Shown: positions 1-8,245 of the stretch, in pieces | Position numbering within the stretch: position 1 is the stretch's first letter | How the letters are laid out: every line of letters starts with the position of its first letter | Assembly (NCBI RefSeq): GCF_014168535.1 | Contig: NZ_CP060007.1 | Span: forward strand, 4,154,001 to 4,218,000 | Direction: 5' to 3' | From: Lacibacter sediminis | GTDB lineage: Bacteria > Bacteroidota > Bacteroidia > Chitinophagales > Chitinophagaceae | Length of the DNA stretch: 64,000 nt | Notes under the pieces: model-generated | The model's input: only the letters and a program-made list of their open reading frames with translations | Databases searched by the model: none | Told to the model about the DNA's origin: nothing | Translations under genes and position numbers: made by a program

Positions 1-524
1 ATATTCGACAGGGAAACATACAAAAACTCCCCGGCATTAAACAGAAATAACCCTGATGCGATCCAGAACATAGGTTCCCTCACAGGATTCACCGGGACTT
101 CCTCACGCATGAAATCGATAAAATAAAAACAGCAAAATACGATCATTGCAAGACTACCGATCTTGAAGAAAATTGTATTGAAAGTTGCCAGTTCCCCAAA
201 AACCGATAACTGTAACACCGCAAAAACAAAGAACCCCACTAAGAAAAACAGGGCTGTTTTTTTGAAACTTTTACTTCGGAAATATTGGCTTAACAGCCAG
301 GTAAAAAACAAATATTCAATAGGCACTGAGAAATTATAAAGCCATGCATTGGATTGATGCAAGACGGCTTTATAATATTTTCCTGTTAACTCAACTGACA
401 CTATAAAGAACAAAAAGAAAGCTAACCAGCGCAATGGCGTTGCTTTTATGAAACGCCAACAAATTAAGCTGGTTAGCAATGCAAACACTTCGAAATAGTG
501 ATGTAGTTTGAAAAATGAAAGCAT
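1..524 (-). CDS. Multi-pass membrane protein, C-terminal part beyond window edge
   Basis: An open frame runs on the minus strand from an ATG at 524 to the window edge without a stop, giving at least 174 residues. The translation begins MLSFFKLHHYFEVFALL and contains about five hydrophobic stretches separated by short basic loops, so it is an inner-membrane protein. I do not recognise a catalytic motif. Small membrane proteins of this shape are common in Bacteroidota, sometimes next to histidine kinases, but the neighbour that could show this lies outside the window. It starts 16 nt after the stop of the 150-aa gene at 541-993, so the two are probably co-transcribed. Function unknown; the frame and start are well supported, the identity is not. 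Confidence 0.7.
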   Translation of the reverse strand, partial: MLSFFKLHHYFEVFALLTSLICWRFIKATPLRWLAFFLFFIVSVELTGKYYKAVLHQSNAWLYNFSVPIEYLFFTWLLSQYFRSKSFKKTALFFLVGFFVFAVLQLSVFGELATFNTIFFKIGSLAMIVFCCFYFIDFMREEVPVNPVREPMFWIASGLFLFNAGEFLYVSLSN

Positions 525-540
525 TATATATCAGATAAAA

Positions 541-993
541 TTAAGCACCGCCAACATTGCCTCCACCGCAATCACTAGGACATAGATCAGCATGATTATA
601 CCCTTCCTCACCAGTAGTCATCGTAAGCAATGCATCTTCGGTACCGGTATCGGGGTCTCCAATCTCATCAGAAAGACTTCTTACTTCATCCGGCGTAATA
701 AAGTCATGATGTGTATTATCTCCGTTAACCTTGTATGTTGGAACAAACACAATGGTATTACGATCCCTTCTTGAAGCATCACTGGCATTTTGCGGATAAC
801 GGCCAAAATATAACCTCACCCCATCACCTGTTTTGCCGGATGTTGAATTATCCAAATTACCAATTAATCGAACAACCTCTTGCATATCGCTTAAAGAAAA
901 CCAAACAGATTTGGTGTTGTTCTTTTCGCCGCTCTTTTTAAACTTCTTTACAAGTCGAACGACTTCTTTTTTTGAAACTTTTCTTCCTGGCAT
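541..993 (-). CDS. Small hydrophilic protein of unknown function
   Basis: A 150-aa protein starting MPGRKVSKKEVVRLVKKF. The longest frame begins at 1056, but its first 21 residues are translated AT-rich leader DNA, so the ATG at 993 is preferred. The N-terminus is strongly basic, and the middle has a conserved-looking GVRLYFGRYP segment followed by a polar, acidic region. The C-terminus is Gly/Cys-containing (LCPSDCGGGNVGGA). There is no signal peptide or membrane segment. I do not recognise the family. It precedes the membrane protein gene ending off the window by only 16 nt. The upstream DNA (1003-1114) carries several short direct repeats that could be operator sites. Real gene likely; function unknown. 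Confidence 0.65.
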   Translation of the reverse strand: MPGRKVSKKEVVRLVKKFKKSGEKNNTKSVWFSLSDMQEVVRLIGNLDNSTSGKTGDGVRLYFGRYPQNASDASRRDRNTIVFVPTYKVNGDNTHHDFITPDEVRSLSDEIGDPDTGTEDALLTMTTGEEGYNHADLCPSDCGGGNVGGA

Positions 994-1002
994 GATGTAG
1001 TA

Positions 1003-1114
1003 GTTTACAATTAAATAAATTGGGTTTACAATTAAAACTAACAAGTTTGTAAACACAAAACATTCAACTAATCATAAACCGTTAAAACATTTTTATTTAC
1101 CGTTAAAACACGGT
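1003..1114. repeat. Short direct repeats in the promoter region of the 150-aa gene
   Basis: GTTTACAATTAAA occurs at 1003-1015 and 1024-1036, and ACCGTTAAAACA occurs at 1078-1089 and 1099-1110. Both pairs have a 21-bp period, which is two helical turns. GTTTGTAAAC at 1045-1054 lies between them, and ACCGT/ACGGT at 1099-1114 can form a small hairpin. This is the only noncoding DNA between two minus-strand genes. The phasing suggests a protein-binding region, but chance repeats in AT-rich DNA are possible. Confidence 0.35.
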
Positions 1115-1118
1115 ACAA

Positions 1119-2003
1119 TTATTTACCGACCCACATCTTTCTATATTCTTCTTTCCATTCATGTTTCCACCTTCTGTGGCTCCATAAATAATTAGCAGGG
1201 CGCTGCCGAATAGAGTTCTCAATTTTATCAACAATTAAACGGGTGAGTTCACCATCCTTATATTCATTTGGAGTGGAAGTCAGCAATTCAAAATCGCATT
1301 TATAATAACCACGCTTCACTTTATAAAAATCAGCATAAATAACAACAGTGTTACCTCTTCGTGCTCCTTTTTCCGGTCCTCTGGGAAACGGAGCTGGTTT
1401 TGTAAAGAAATTTGTCCAATATGCCTTTGCAGGGTTTCCGGGGTTTTGATCTCCCACAAGCGTCAATGCATGTTGTTTTTTTGTATGCTCACGCACCTTG
1501 TTTTGAAAATCTGTAGCCGGCACCAAAATAACACCTGTCTTTCTCCTCATGTCGTACACAATTTTTTCAAACGCCTTATTACGTATAGGCATATACACTA
1601 CTACGAATGGCATTTTTGAAAGTGCCCCTAAGCCAAGATTGGTCATTTCCCAATTAAAGTAATGGCCTGAAACGATCAGCACATTCTGTTCTTTACCAAC
1701 AAAATCATTCATCACTTCAATATTGCAGACAAATCTTTTTTTAATATCTTCTGTATTCCAGGAAAACATCTTTATCATTTCAAGAAACGTATCACAAAAA
1801 TTATGATAAAATTCTTTCATGATCTTCTTTCGCTCTTCTTCTGTTTTTTCAGGAAAGGCAGTTAAGAGATTATTCATCACTACTTCTTTACGATAGCCAA
1901 GTACATAGAAAATTATAACGTAAGCTAGATCAGAAAGCAGGTAAAGTACTGCCAATGGAAGAAATGAAAGTAAACGCAGGAAACCGTAAACGATATAATA
2001 CAT
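1119..2003 (-). CDS. LpxL/HtrB-type lipid A acyltransferase family protein
   Basis: A 294-aa member of the lysophospholipid/lipid A acyltransferase (LpxL/HtrB) superfamily. These enzymes transfer a secondary acyl chain onto lipid A at the inner membrane. Residues 1-35 are hydrophobic and would anchor the protein. The catalytic HX4E motif is visible as HYFNWE (His114 to Glu119). Further on, GDQNP and the FPRGPEKGARRGNTVV segment match the usual second half of the family. Length fits the family (about 290-310). The gene sits 37 nt downstream of nadB in the same direction, and the ATG at 2003 is the obvious start. Which acyl chain it adds cannot be read from sequence; ornithine- or glycine-lipid acylation is a possible alternative role. 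Confidence 0.85.
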   Translation of the reverse strand: MYYIVYGFLRLLSFLPLAVLYLLSDLAYVIIFYVLGYRKEVVMNNLLTAFPEKTEEERKKIMKEFYHNFCDTFLEMIKMFSWNTEDIKKRFVCNIEVMNDFVGKEQNVLIVSGHYFNWEMTNLGLGALSKMPFVVVYMPIRNKAFEKIVYDMRRKTGVILVPATDFQNKVREHTKKQHALTLVGDQNPGNPAKAYWTNFFTKPAPFPRGPEKGARRGNTVVIYADFYKVKRGYYKCDFELLTSTPNEYKDGELTRLIVDKIENSIRQRPANYLWSHRRWKHEWKEEYRKMWVGK

Positions 2004-2040
2004 GCCGTGAAATTAAAGATTAAGCCTTTTCATCCAAAGC

Positions 2041-3642
2041 CTACAATACAATGTTCTGAAGTAATGGGTTTTTAGCAGGATAATCGGTATTGAAATGCAA
2101 TCCCCTGCTCTCCTTCCGGAACGATGCCCCTTTTGTAATAAGATAACCAACTGTGATCATGTTACGCAGTTCCATGATCTGCGGCGAAATTGAACTGCTT
2201 CGGTACAGATCTTCCGTTTCTTCCCACAACAGATCTAAACGGCGCATGGCCCGTTGCAAACGTTTATCGTTACGCACAATACCAACATAGTCACTCATCA
2301 CCTGTTGCAGTTCTTTTAAGCTTTGCGTAATGAGGATCATCTCTTTGGGCTGACTTGTTCCTTTTGCATTCCAGTCAGGCAATGCAGGTTGTTCAGCATT
2401 TAATAATTTGATCTTATCAACCGCATCCATATAACTACGGTGAGCAAACACCATTGCTTCTAATAATGAATTACTGGCTAAACGATTTGCACCATGCAAC
2501 CCTGTGCTTGCACATTCGCCGGCTGCATATAAATGTTTAATGGATGTACGCCCCCACTCATCTGTTTTAATACCGCCGCAACTGTAATGCGCAGCAGGAG
2601 CAACAGGAATCATATGTTGAGTTACATCAATCCCAAGACTTTTACATTTTTCATAAATATTCGGGAAGTGATGAATGAACTTCTCAATATCCATATGCTT
2701 ACAATCAAGCCACACATGTTCGGTACCACTGATCTTCATTTCACTATCGATGGCTCTTGCAACAATATCACGGGGAGCAAGATCTTTACGTTCATCATAT
2801 TGCTCCATGAACGCTTCGCCTTTGTGATTACGAAGAATACCTCCATCACCACGCACTGCTTCTGTAATTAAAAACGCCTGTCCTTTTTGCCCCGCCTGGT
2901 ATAAAGCTGTTGGATGAAACTGGATGAACTCCATATTTTCAATGCGGCCCTTTGCACGGTAAACCATTGCTACACCATCGCCACTTGCTATAACAGGATT
3001 GGTTGTTGTTCGGTAAACCTGTCCATTTCCGCCGGCAGCCAACAACGTGATCTTTGCCTGGATGATCTCAATCGTATTCGTTTTCAGGTTCAACGCATAC
3101 ACACCATAACACTGCACATCCGGGGTTGCTTTCGTTACAAGAAAACCAAGATGATGCTGCGTGATAAGATCAACAACAAAATAATGATTCACTAAAGTAA
3201 TGTTCTTACTCCGGCGAATGGTTTCAAGTAACGCCCTCTCCATTTCAGCACCTGTTACATCTTTATGATGAAGAATGCGGTGCTCACTGTGCCCGCCTTC
3301 TTTTCCCAAAGAATAGTCGCCATCTTTTTCTTTATCGAACCGTGCACCCCATTCAATAATTTCATTTACACGCAAAGCACCTTCTTTCACCACGATCTCC
3401 ACAATCTCTTCATTACACAACCCATCACCGGCGATCAGCGTATCTTCAATATGTTTATCGAAACTATCATTCTCAAGGTCGTTAACAACAGCTATACCAC
3501 CTTGTGCATACTTGGTATTGGTTTCATCAGCATTTGATTTGGTTACGACCAACACCTGTTTATCCGGACAGGCTTCCGCAACTTTAATGGCATATGTTAA
3601 TCCTGCTATGCCCGATCCTATAACGAGAAAATCTGTTTGCAT
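2041..3642 (-). CDS. nadB: L-aspartate oxidase
   Basis: A 533-aa flavoprotein that oxidises L-aspartate to iminoaspartate, the first step of de novo NAD synthesis; quinolinate synthase (NadA) normally takes the product. The N-terminal FAD-binding GSGIAGL sits at residues 9-15, followed by the family segments TNTKYAQGGIAVV, RILHHKDVTGAE and FHPTALY. The substrate/FAD region contains HYSCGGIKTDEWGRTS and GLHGANRLASNSLLE. The C-terminal helical domain is complete. Aspartate oxidase rather than succinate dehydrogenase is indicated by length and by absence of an adjacent iron-sulfur subunit. No nadA or nadC lies nearby, although nadE is at 61149-62831. It heads a minus-strand pair with the acyltransferase gene. 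Confidence 0.95.
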   Translation of the reverse strand: MQTDFLVIGSGIAGLTYAIKVAEACPDKQVLVVTKSNADETNTKYAQGGIAVVNDLENDSFDKHIEDTLIAGDGLCNEEIVEIVVKEGALRVNEIIEWGARFDKEKDGDYSLGKEGGHSEHRILHHKDVTGAEMERALLETIRRSKNITLVNHYFVVDLITQHHLGFLVTKATPDVQCYGVYALNLKTNTIEIIQAKITLLAAGGNGQVYRTTTNPVIASGDGVAMVYRAKGRIENMEFIQFHPTALYQAGQKGQAFLITEAVRGDGGILRNHKGEAFMEQYDERKDLAPRDIVARAIDSEMKISGTEHVWLDCKHMDIEKFIHHFPNIYEKCKSLGIDVTQHMIPVAPAAHYSCGGIKTDEWGRTSIKHLYAAGECASTGLHGANRLASNSLLEAMVFAHRSYMDAVDKIKLLNAEQPALPDWNAKGTSQPKEMILITQSLKELQQVMSDYVGIVRNDKRLQRAMRRLDLLWEETEDLYRSSSISPQIMELRNMITVGYLITKGASFRKESRGLHFNTDYPAKNPLLQNIVL

Positions 3643-3945
3643 CTATTTTGATTAAAGCAATAAAGATAAAGAAACCACAGCAGCTTAATTTACGGTTTGC
3701 AGTAGTATATCTTCTAAGTATTAAATTATCGTCACTTACCTATTTAGGGTATTGACAAATGCTTTTTGAATACATACTTTTACACTCACAACACATAACA
3801 ACGAGTTTACATGTAAGCAAACTCCTGCCCTGCTAAAACACCCAATCACTACTTCGTAAATCCATCAACGTATCATGACCATCCGTATGTATTTGCCTGC
3901 CGCAAATGCCTACACAGTTATTATTTATTATTAAACCTTATTATC
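3643..3945. other. Divergent intergenic region between nadB and the four-gene unknown cluster
   Basis: About 300 nt without a gene of convincing size. It must hold the promoters for nadB (leftward) and for the 435-aa gene (rightward). A possible Bacteroidota promoter is listed separately. A 19-codon reading frame from the ATG at 3875 ends just before the real start at 3946 and could be an upstream ORF, but nothing supports its translation. Confidence 0.5.
3751..3782 (+). promoter_or_regulatory. Possible Bacteroidota-type promoter for the 435-aa gene
   Basis: ATTG at 3751-3754 and TACTTTTA at 3775-3782 are separated by 20 bp. This resembles the Bacteroidota consensus TTTG, 19-21 bp, TAnnTTTG, with one mismatch in each box. 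It would give a leader of roughly 155 nt for the gene at 3946. It was found by eye in AT-rich DNA, so chance occurrence is quite possible. Confidence 0.35.
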
Positions 3946-5253
3946 ATGACAACCGATCACGAAAAATCGATGATTCCGTGCTGCCCGGAATTGATCAAAG
4001 ATGACCACTGCGATGTTATCAGTTTCAGCAGGGTACTTAATTATCCAACAGCTGTATCACCCGGCAACAGGAGAAGAATTAATGTGGAAGTAATTCTTCA
4101 TTTTAAGTTCAGCCGTTGCACACTTGGTTTAACCTTAGGCGACCCGGTGTATAGTACCACATTGTTACCGGGAGAAAAAGTGCGGTTAGCGACAACTGAC
4201 AGAAGAAGTCGTTTTTCATACGACAGTGAAACCAAACTGAGTTACCGCAATGAGCAGATTTCGGAAGACCAGTATTATATGACAGCCTTTCAAAAGTATA
4301 TGGCCGATGCATCTGCGTCACAATCCGGTCATGCAGAAAGTTCATCAGAAGGTCATTGGGATTTTAGCGGCTCAGCTGGAGGAAGTGTAAATCCATTTAC
4401 ACTCAGCGCCAGTGCAAGTACCAAAGCAGCTGGTAATCATAACAGCAGTTCGGTTGCTGATTTTCTCAACCAGCAAAAAACACATGTGCAAAGTGCGGCT
4501 TCGCAATCAGTAAGTGCAACACGCAAGGCTCATTCGGTTTCAATAGGTGAAGTGAGCACAAGAACGCATATTGAAGGAGAAAGCGAAGATCATTTTGAAG
4601 CATCATCACGTGAGTTTGTGAATTATAACAAATGCCATGCAGTAACATACATGTTTTACCGGCTCAATAAAAAACAAAAAATAAAATTTGAGCTCGTATC
4701 TATTGAAAGAAGAGTATTGGATGAAAGTGCTCCTGTTTGGGGAGTACTTGAACCTTCGGCACCAAAACTTCCTATTTCACTGGTTGCGCAGGATATACCT
4801 GCAACTGCATTTCTAAAAACACAGGCGCTTACAAATGTGGCAGGCATTGCTTCATTCAATGCAAATGTTGATACAGCAACTTCATTGTTGCGTTCTCCAT
4901 TGTTAACAAAAACAGCAATTGGTTTTAATCAGGATTTTGGCACGGCGTTGGATAGTGAAACACGTTCCAAAGCATTGAAAGAAGTTGATGAACAGCTCGC
5001 AGCAAAAGGACTAATTGACAAGGAAGGAAAAGTAACACAGGAAACAAAGAAAAGCATTGAGATAGAAATGGAATTTTCTTTGCCAACACCTGGTATAATT
5101 GCCAAAGGATGTTTGGATGATTGTGATGTATGCGAGCCGGCATTAAAAGAAAGAATGCAATTGGAAAATGATTTACTCCGCAAACAAATTGAACTGCTCG
5201 AGAAATCGCAGGAATACCGCTGCTGCCCTCCGGCTCCGGTCATTGCAGACTAA
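3946..5253 (+). CDS. Conserved-looking cytoplasmic protein of unknown function, Cys pairs and C-terminal coiled coil
   Basis: A 435-aa protein without signal peptide or membrane segment, first of four unknown genes. Residues 12-13 are a Cys-Cys pair in a short N-terminal tail. Residues about 35-100 look like a folded beta-rich domain (VILHFKFSRCTLGLTLGDPVYSTTLLPGEKVRL split across it). Residues about 115-205 are Ser/Ala/Gly-rich and look low-complexity or fibrous. The C-terminus has a cysteine cluster (GCLDDCDVCEPALKE), then a predicted coiled coil (LENDLLRKQIELLEKSQEY) ending in another Cys-Cys. I have an impression of similar proteins in other bacterial phyla but cannot verify it, and I know of no function. 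The ATG at 3946 follows TATTAAACCT, a leader motif shared with the next gene. Confidence 0.8.
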   Translation: MTTDHEKSMIPCCPELIKDDHCDVISFSRVLNYPTAVSPGNRRRINVEVILHFKFSRCTLGLTLGDPVYSTTLLPGEKVRLATTDRRSRFSYDSETKLSYRNEQISEDQYYMTAFQKYMADASASQSGHAESSSEGHWDFSGSAGGSVNPFTLSASASTKAAGNHNSSSVADFLNQQKTHVQSAASQSVSATRKAHSVSIGEVSTRTHIEGESEDHFEASSREFVNYNKCHAVTYMFYRLNKKQKIKFELVSIERRVLDESAPVWGVLEPSAPKLPISLVAQDIPATAFLKTQALTNVAGIASFNANVDTATSLLRSPLLTKTAIGFNQDFGTALDSETRSKALKEVDEQLAAKGLIDKEGKVTQETKKSIEIEMEFSLPTPGIIAKGCLDDCDVCEPALKERMQLENDLLRKQIELLEKSQEYRCCPPAPVIAD

Positions 5254-5273
5254 GATCAGTTTCATAAATTAAT

Positions 5274-5335
5274 TTTTGCACTGGCTCTGGCTTATCAGCT
5301 TAAATGCAATGATGGGGGCCAGTGCAAAATTTTTT
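5274..5335 (+). terminator. Rho-independent terminator after the 435-aa gene
   Basis: TTTTGCACTGGC (5274-5285) and GCCAGTGCAAAA (5318-5329) form a perfect 12-bp stem with a 32-nt loop, followed by a run of T to 5335. It lies between the 435-aa and 760-aa genes, so the second gene would need read-through or its own promoter in 5336-5396. Confidence 0.7.
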
Positions 5336-5396
5336 CCTCTCGCAACACAGACAGTATTTTCTACAGAGCTTTTATTCATCTATTAAACCTATCATC

Positions 5397-7679
5397 ATGT
5401 TTATTTCCATGCAGGGAAATTGGAGCATCAGTGTGAAATCGAAAAACGCTGCCTTTCCCCAACGCTTTACAGTTATTGGCGCATCAAGTGGTAACGGTAC
5501 TTATAACGGTGTTGTTGGCGCTCCACCTGTTAACGTTACAGGTAACCATTGGTTAATTGCCATTCAAAATGATCCGGGTTCCGGTTTCAGACAATCAGAT
5601 ACACGTATCAAGTTCCCAACCATCAGTGCCGGCATGTTCCGGTTTGATATTGAAAGTAACGATGCCGGTGGTGATCAGGACTTCAATGATCTTGTACTCA
5701 CCTGTTCATCCGCTGCTTCGGTAAGCGATTACATTCTATATGGTAATGTTACCGTATACAGTGGTAATTGTATTTTTAATCCATGTCGCAGAAGATGGGT
5801 GGTGATTGATACGTACAAACAATTAATCGATGCATTGAAGTATGATAAATTGAGAGAAGTCATTGAAAAATTATATCCAGAACGTATTCCACCAATACCA
5901 CAACCAGACCCTCCTCCTTTCTTCTCTCCATTAATGATCAATATTGGAGATGATGTTGCATTACCTCCACGAGTGGCAAATGTTTATACAAGAACAAATT
6001 TCCAGGCTGCTGATACAACAAAAGCCAGAAAATCAAAAGAGGAAATTGCTGCACCACAAAATCTCCTCAGTGATTTTGAGTTTGCAGGAACAAGAAATCT
6101 TTCCAATACAAAAACTCTTGCAAGTGACCGGTACATGATCGATAAGATCGGTTTAGCAAATTTGAAAGACAGCATTCGTTTTATTTGTAATACCGATCCC
6201 GGCAATAATCTCACACTCAACTTTGTTGAATACGACAGAAGCAGCAGTGAACTTGCAGGTGGACCATACATCGGTAATGGGAATACGTCTATGCTTGGCA
6301 GTGCTATTACTGATATGAATGGAAATTATATTTTCCGTTTTACACAAAGCCTTAGTGAAGTAGTGCATGAAGTGGAGGAAGATGTTGCTGGTAGTGAAAA
6401 TAGTTTGGTGCAGGTTCGTCCTGATGTATTAGTAAGGATCACTGATAGTTTTCATCCCTCAATAACATTGTTTGAAAGTGCACCGCATTTCAACATCAAT
6501 CAACTGCAACGTTTAGATTTTTGTTTCCCTGCTGATATTGTGCGACCATCATCCTTCTGTTTCAATGGCAATCTCGTTGGCAGTTTAGGTAATGTATTTA
6601 TTGGTGGCAATCAAAATACCAGTGCAAGCACATCAGCCGCTGCATTAGACAGAAATGGTTACAACAATCATCTTCGTTCAACAGGTGTCATCAGTGTACA
6701 CAATTCACAGGCAGGTTTCAGTATTGATTGTGCAGCATGGAAAAGCCTCATCGATATAAAAGGTTGCATGTTTAACCTGCAACGCAAAAAAGGCGATGCT
6801 GTTATCAGGTATTACACCATTCGTTACCGCAAGCCTGGAACCGGTTGGCAATTCGTCAACCAACAATACCGTCATCCGAAATTTTCAAAACGAAATATTC
6901 CATTTTACAGCGGCGATGTTACCGGACCATTTAATACATCATTGAATGTTGACGGAAGCGGTGCTGTAATTGTACCGGCCTATATCAACATTCAGTCTGA
7001 AGTATATCTAGATGGTGTTGACTGGGAGTTTTCCAATTTAGACAGGTACATGCAACTCAACAGTGCAATTTATGAAGCAGGCACTCCCGGCAAAGTCTAC
7101 TTTTTAATTGAAGGATATGATGAAAAAGGAAATCTTGTTCCAAATGCAAGAGACCTCGTTGCACTTTACATCAACAACCGTCCAATTGAATTTGGATTAA
7201 GCGGCGTTGAATTTACTTCGCCACTTGAAACATTGCCTTGCAATCTTTATAAGATGACAGCAGCAGAAATGAACACGCCCCTTCGTTTGAATTTTAAAGC
7301 AAATGATGCATGGGGCTTTATCAACGATTATTCATTGAGCATGAGCAAATGTCCAAGCGATGTGGAAGTAAATGTAACCACACCATTAAGTATTTCAGGA
7401 AACAAAACAGGATTACTCAAAGCGGGAAGTAATGCATCAAACACAGATGCGAACGGATGCCCCGGTTACACAGGTACACTTGGCGATTTTGGAACAACAG
7501 GTTTTGTTACGGTACAAATGCAACCTTCAGCTGCTGCCGGTGGATGGTTACAACCCAACGAAGAATTTGCAGTTATTTCATTTGGTTTAACTGCCAACGT
7601 GCGAAGAACAAATGGTTATAACAGCGGGCTTGAAGGAACCTACCAGGCAAGCTCGACATTTTATATTCAAAGAAAATAA
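5397..7679 (+). CDS. Large modular beta-rich protein of unknown function with a DQDFND acidic motif
   Basis: A 760-aa protein. The longer frame from 5322 starts inside the preceding terminator, so the ATG at 5397 is chosen; it follows TATTAAACCTATCATC, nearly the same leader as the upstream gene. No signal peptide is seen. Residues about 6-103 form a beta domain ending in GGDQDFNDLVLTC (acidic run at 93-98), which resembles the calcium-binding motif of DUF4114-type domains. Residues about 114-180 contain CIFNPCRRRWVV, an amphipathic helix and a proline-rich hinge. A transthyretin/carboxypeptidase-regulatory-like segment (DMNGNYIFRF) follows near the middle. The remainder is beta-rich with scattered cysteines. 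The domain style suggests a structural or surface role, but the lack of an export signal is odd. Function unknown. Confidence 0.75.
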   Translation: MFISMQGNWSISVKSKNAAFPQRFTVIGASSGNGTYNGVVGAPPVNVTGNHWLIAIQNDPGSGFRQSDTRIKFPTISAGMFRFDIESNDAGGDQDFNDLVLTCSSAASVSDYILYGNVTVYSGNCIFNPCRRRWVVIDTYKQLIDALKYDKLREVIEKLYPERIPPIPQPDPPPFFSPLMINIGDDVALPPRVANVYTRTNFQAADTTKARKSKEEIAAPQNLLSDFEFAGTRNLSNTKTLASDRYMIDKIGLANLKDSIRFICNTDPGNNLTLNFVEYDRSSSELAGGPYIGNGNTSMLGSAITDMNGNYIFRFTQSLSEVVHEVEEDVAGSENSLVQVRPDVLVRITDSFHPSITLFESAPHFNINQLQRLDFCFPADIVRPSSFCFNGNLVGSLGNVFIGGNQNTSASTSAAALDRNGYNNHLRSTGVISVHNSQAGFSIDCAAWKSLIDIKGCMFNLQRKKGDAVIRYYTIRYRKPGTGWQFVNQQYRHPKFSKRNIPFYSGDVTGPFNTSLNVDGSGAVIVPAYINIQSEVYLDGVDWEFSNLDRYMQLNSAIYEAGTPGKVYFLIEGYDEKGNLVPNARDLVALYINNRPIEFGLSGVEFTSPLETLPCNLYKMTAAEMNTPLRLNFKANDAWGFINDYSLSMSKCPSDVEVNVTTPLSISGNKTGLLKAGSNASNTDANGCPGYTGTLGDFGTTGFVTVQMQPSAAAGGWLQPNEEFAVISFGLTANVRRTNGYNSGLEGTYQASSTFYIQRK

Positions 7680-7682
7680 TGA

Positions 7683-7973
7683 ATGAGTGATGCATTGAAA
7701 CTGTTGCTCTCCATCCTTGCCACATGGCGGCTCAGTCATTTACTGGCTGAAGAAGATGGGCCATGGGATATCATCATCCGCATTCGCAAAAAACTCGGGC
7801 ATGGGTTCTTCGGAACCCTGCTCGATTGTTTCTATTGTCTCAGCATCTGGATTGCAATTCCATTCGCTGTTTGGATGAGTAATGATTGGATAACCGGTAT
7901 CATTCAATGGCTGGCCATCAGCGGTGGAGCATGTATTCTCTTTAAAGCAACAACAAAAAATAATTCAACTTAA
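7683..7973 (+). CDS. DUF1360-like small membrane protein
   Basis: A 96-aa protein starting 3 nt after the previous stop. The N-terminal LATWRLSHLLAEEDGPWDI followed by a Cys-x-x-Cys within DCFYCLSIW matches my memory of the DUF1360 family, small membrane proteins of unknown function also known from Firmicutes. Two or three hydrophobic segments are visible (about 3-15, 48-62, 68-85). The tight spacing indicates translation from the same mRNA as the 760-aa protein. It is the only membrane-embedded member of the cluster and could tether the others to the inner membrane; that is inference only. Confidence 0.75.
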   Translation: MSDALKLLLSILATWRLSHLLAEEDGPWDIIIRIRKKLGHGFFGTLLDCFYCLSIWIAIPFAVWMSNDWITGIIQWLAISGGACILFKATTKNNST

Positions 7974-7985
7974 AATCATCGAGTT

Positions 7986-8243
7986 ATGTCTTGCTGCGGA
8001 AGTAAACGGGAAAGTTTAAAACAATCATTCGCCTCACAGGTACAGGAAACTGAACAACACTCCACAAAAATGTGGAACGATGTATTGTTCGAATATACAG
8101 GTAACAACAGTTTTACAGTAAAAGGAAGTGTAACAGGCAACCGTTACAATTTTAATAAAACAGGAGAACAACAATTAGTTGATTACCGTGACGCCAGTGG
8201 AATGCGTGCTGAACCTTTGCTGAAAAAAGTTAGTGTGTCCTGA
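7986..8243 (+). CDS. Small protein with N-terminal Cys-Cys, unknown function
   Basis: An 85-aa protein, last of the four-gene cluster, starting 12 nt after the DUF1360-like gene. It begins MSCCGSKRESLKQSF, so cysteines 3 and 4 form a pair, as at the start of the 435-aa protein. The C-terminal half is a predicted small beta domain (FEYTGNNSFTVKGSVTGNRY, then a VDYRDASGM segment). This resembles a type of small protein with a VTGRRYxF-like core that I recall in other phyla without a known function. No signal peptide or membrane segment. Its stop is 2 nt from the stop of the convergent lipoprotein gene. Confidence 0.7.
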   Translation: MSCCGSKRESLKQSFASQVQETEQHSTKMWNDVLFEYTGNNSFTVKGSVTGNRYNFNKTGEQQLVDYRDASGMRAEPLLKKVSVS

Positions 8244-8245
8244 AC

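Noticed and set aside
735..941. Opposite-strand frame over the 150-aa gene
   Set aside because: It lies antisense to a frame with sensible protein composition and has odd His/Cys/Trp-rich content of its own.
2533..3537. Three plus-strand frames across nadB
   Set aside because: nadB is unmistakable on the minus strand; these are its antisense shadows.
3875..3934. 19-codon upstream ORF before the 435-aa gene
   Set aside because: Position is suggestive, but there is no ribosome site and no attenuation structure; chance is more likely.
5322..5396. Upstream extension of the 760-aa protein
   Set aside because: It would begin inside the preceding terminator stem and adds a polar, unconserved-looking leader.
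7986..8243. Phage or prophage fragment
   Set aside because: The small beta protein recalled some phage-like proteins, but no integrase, capsid, tail, lysis or att repeats occur in the window.
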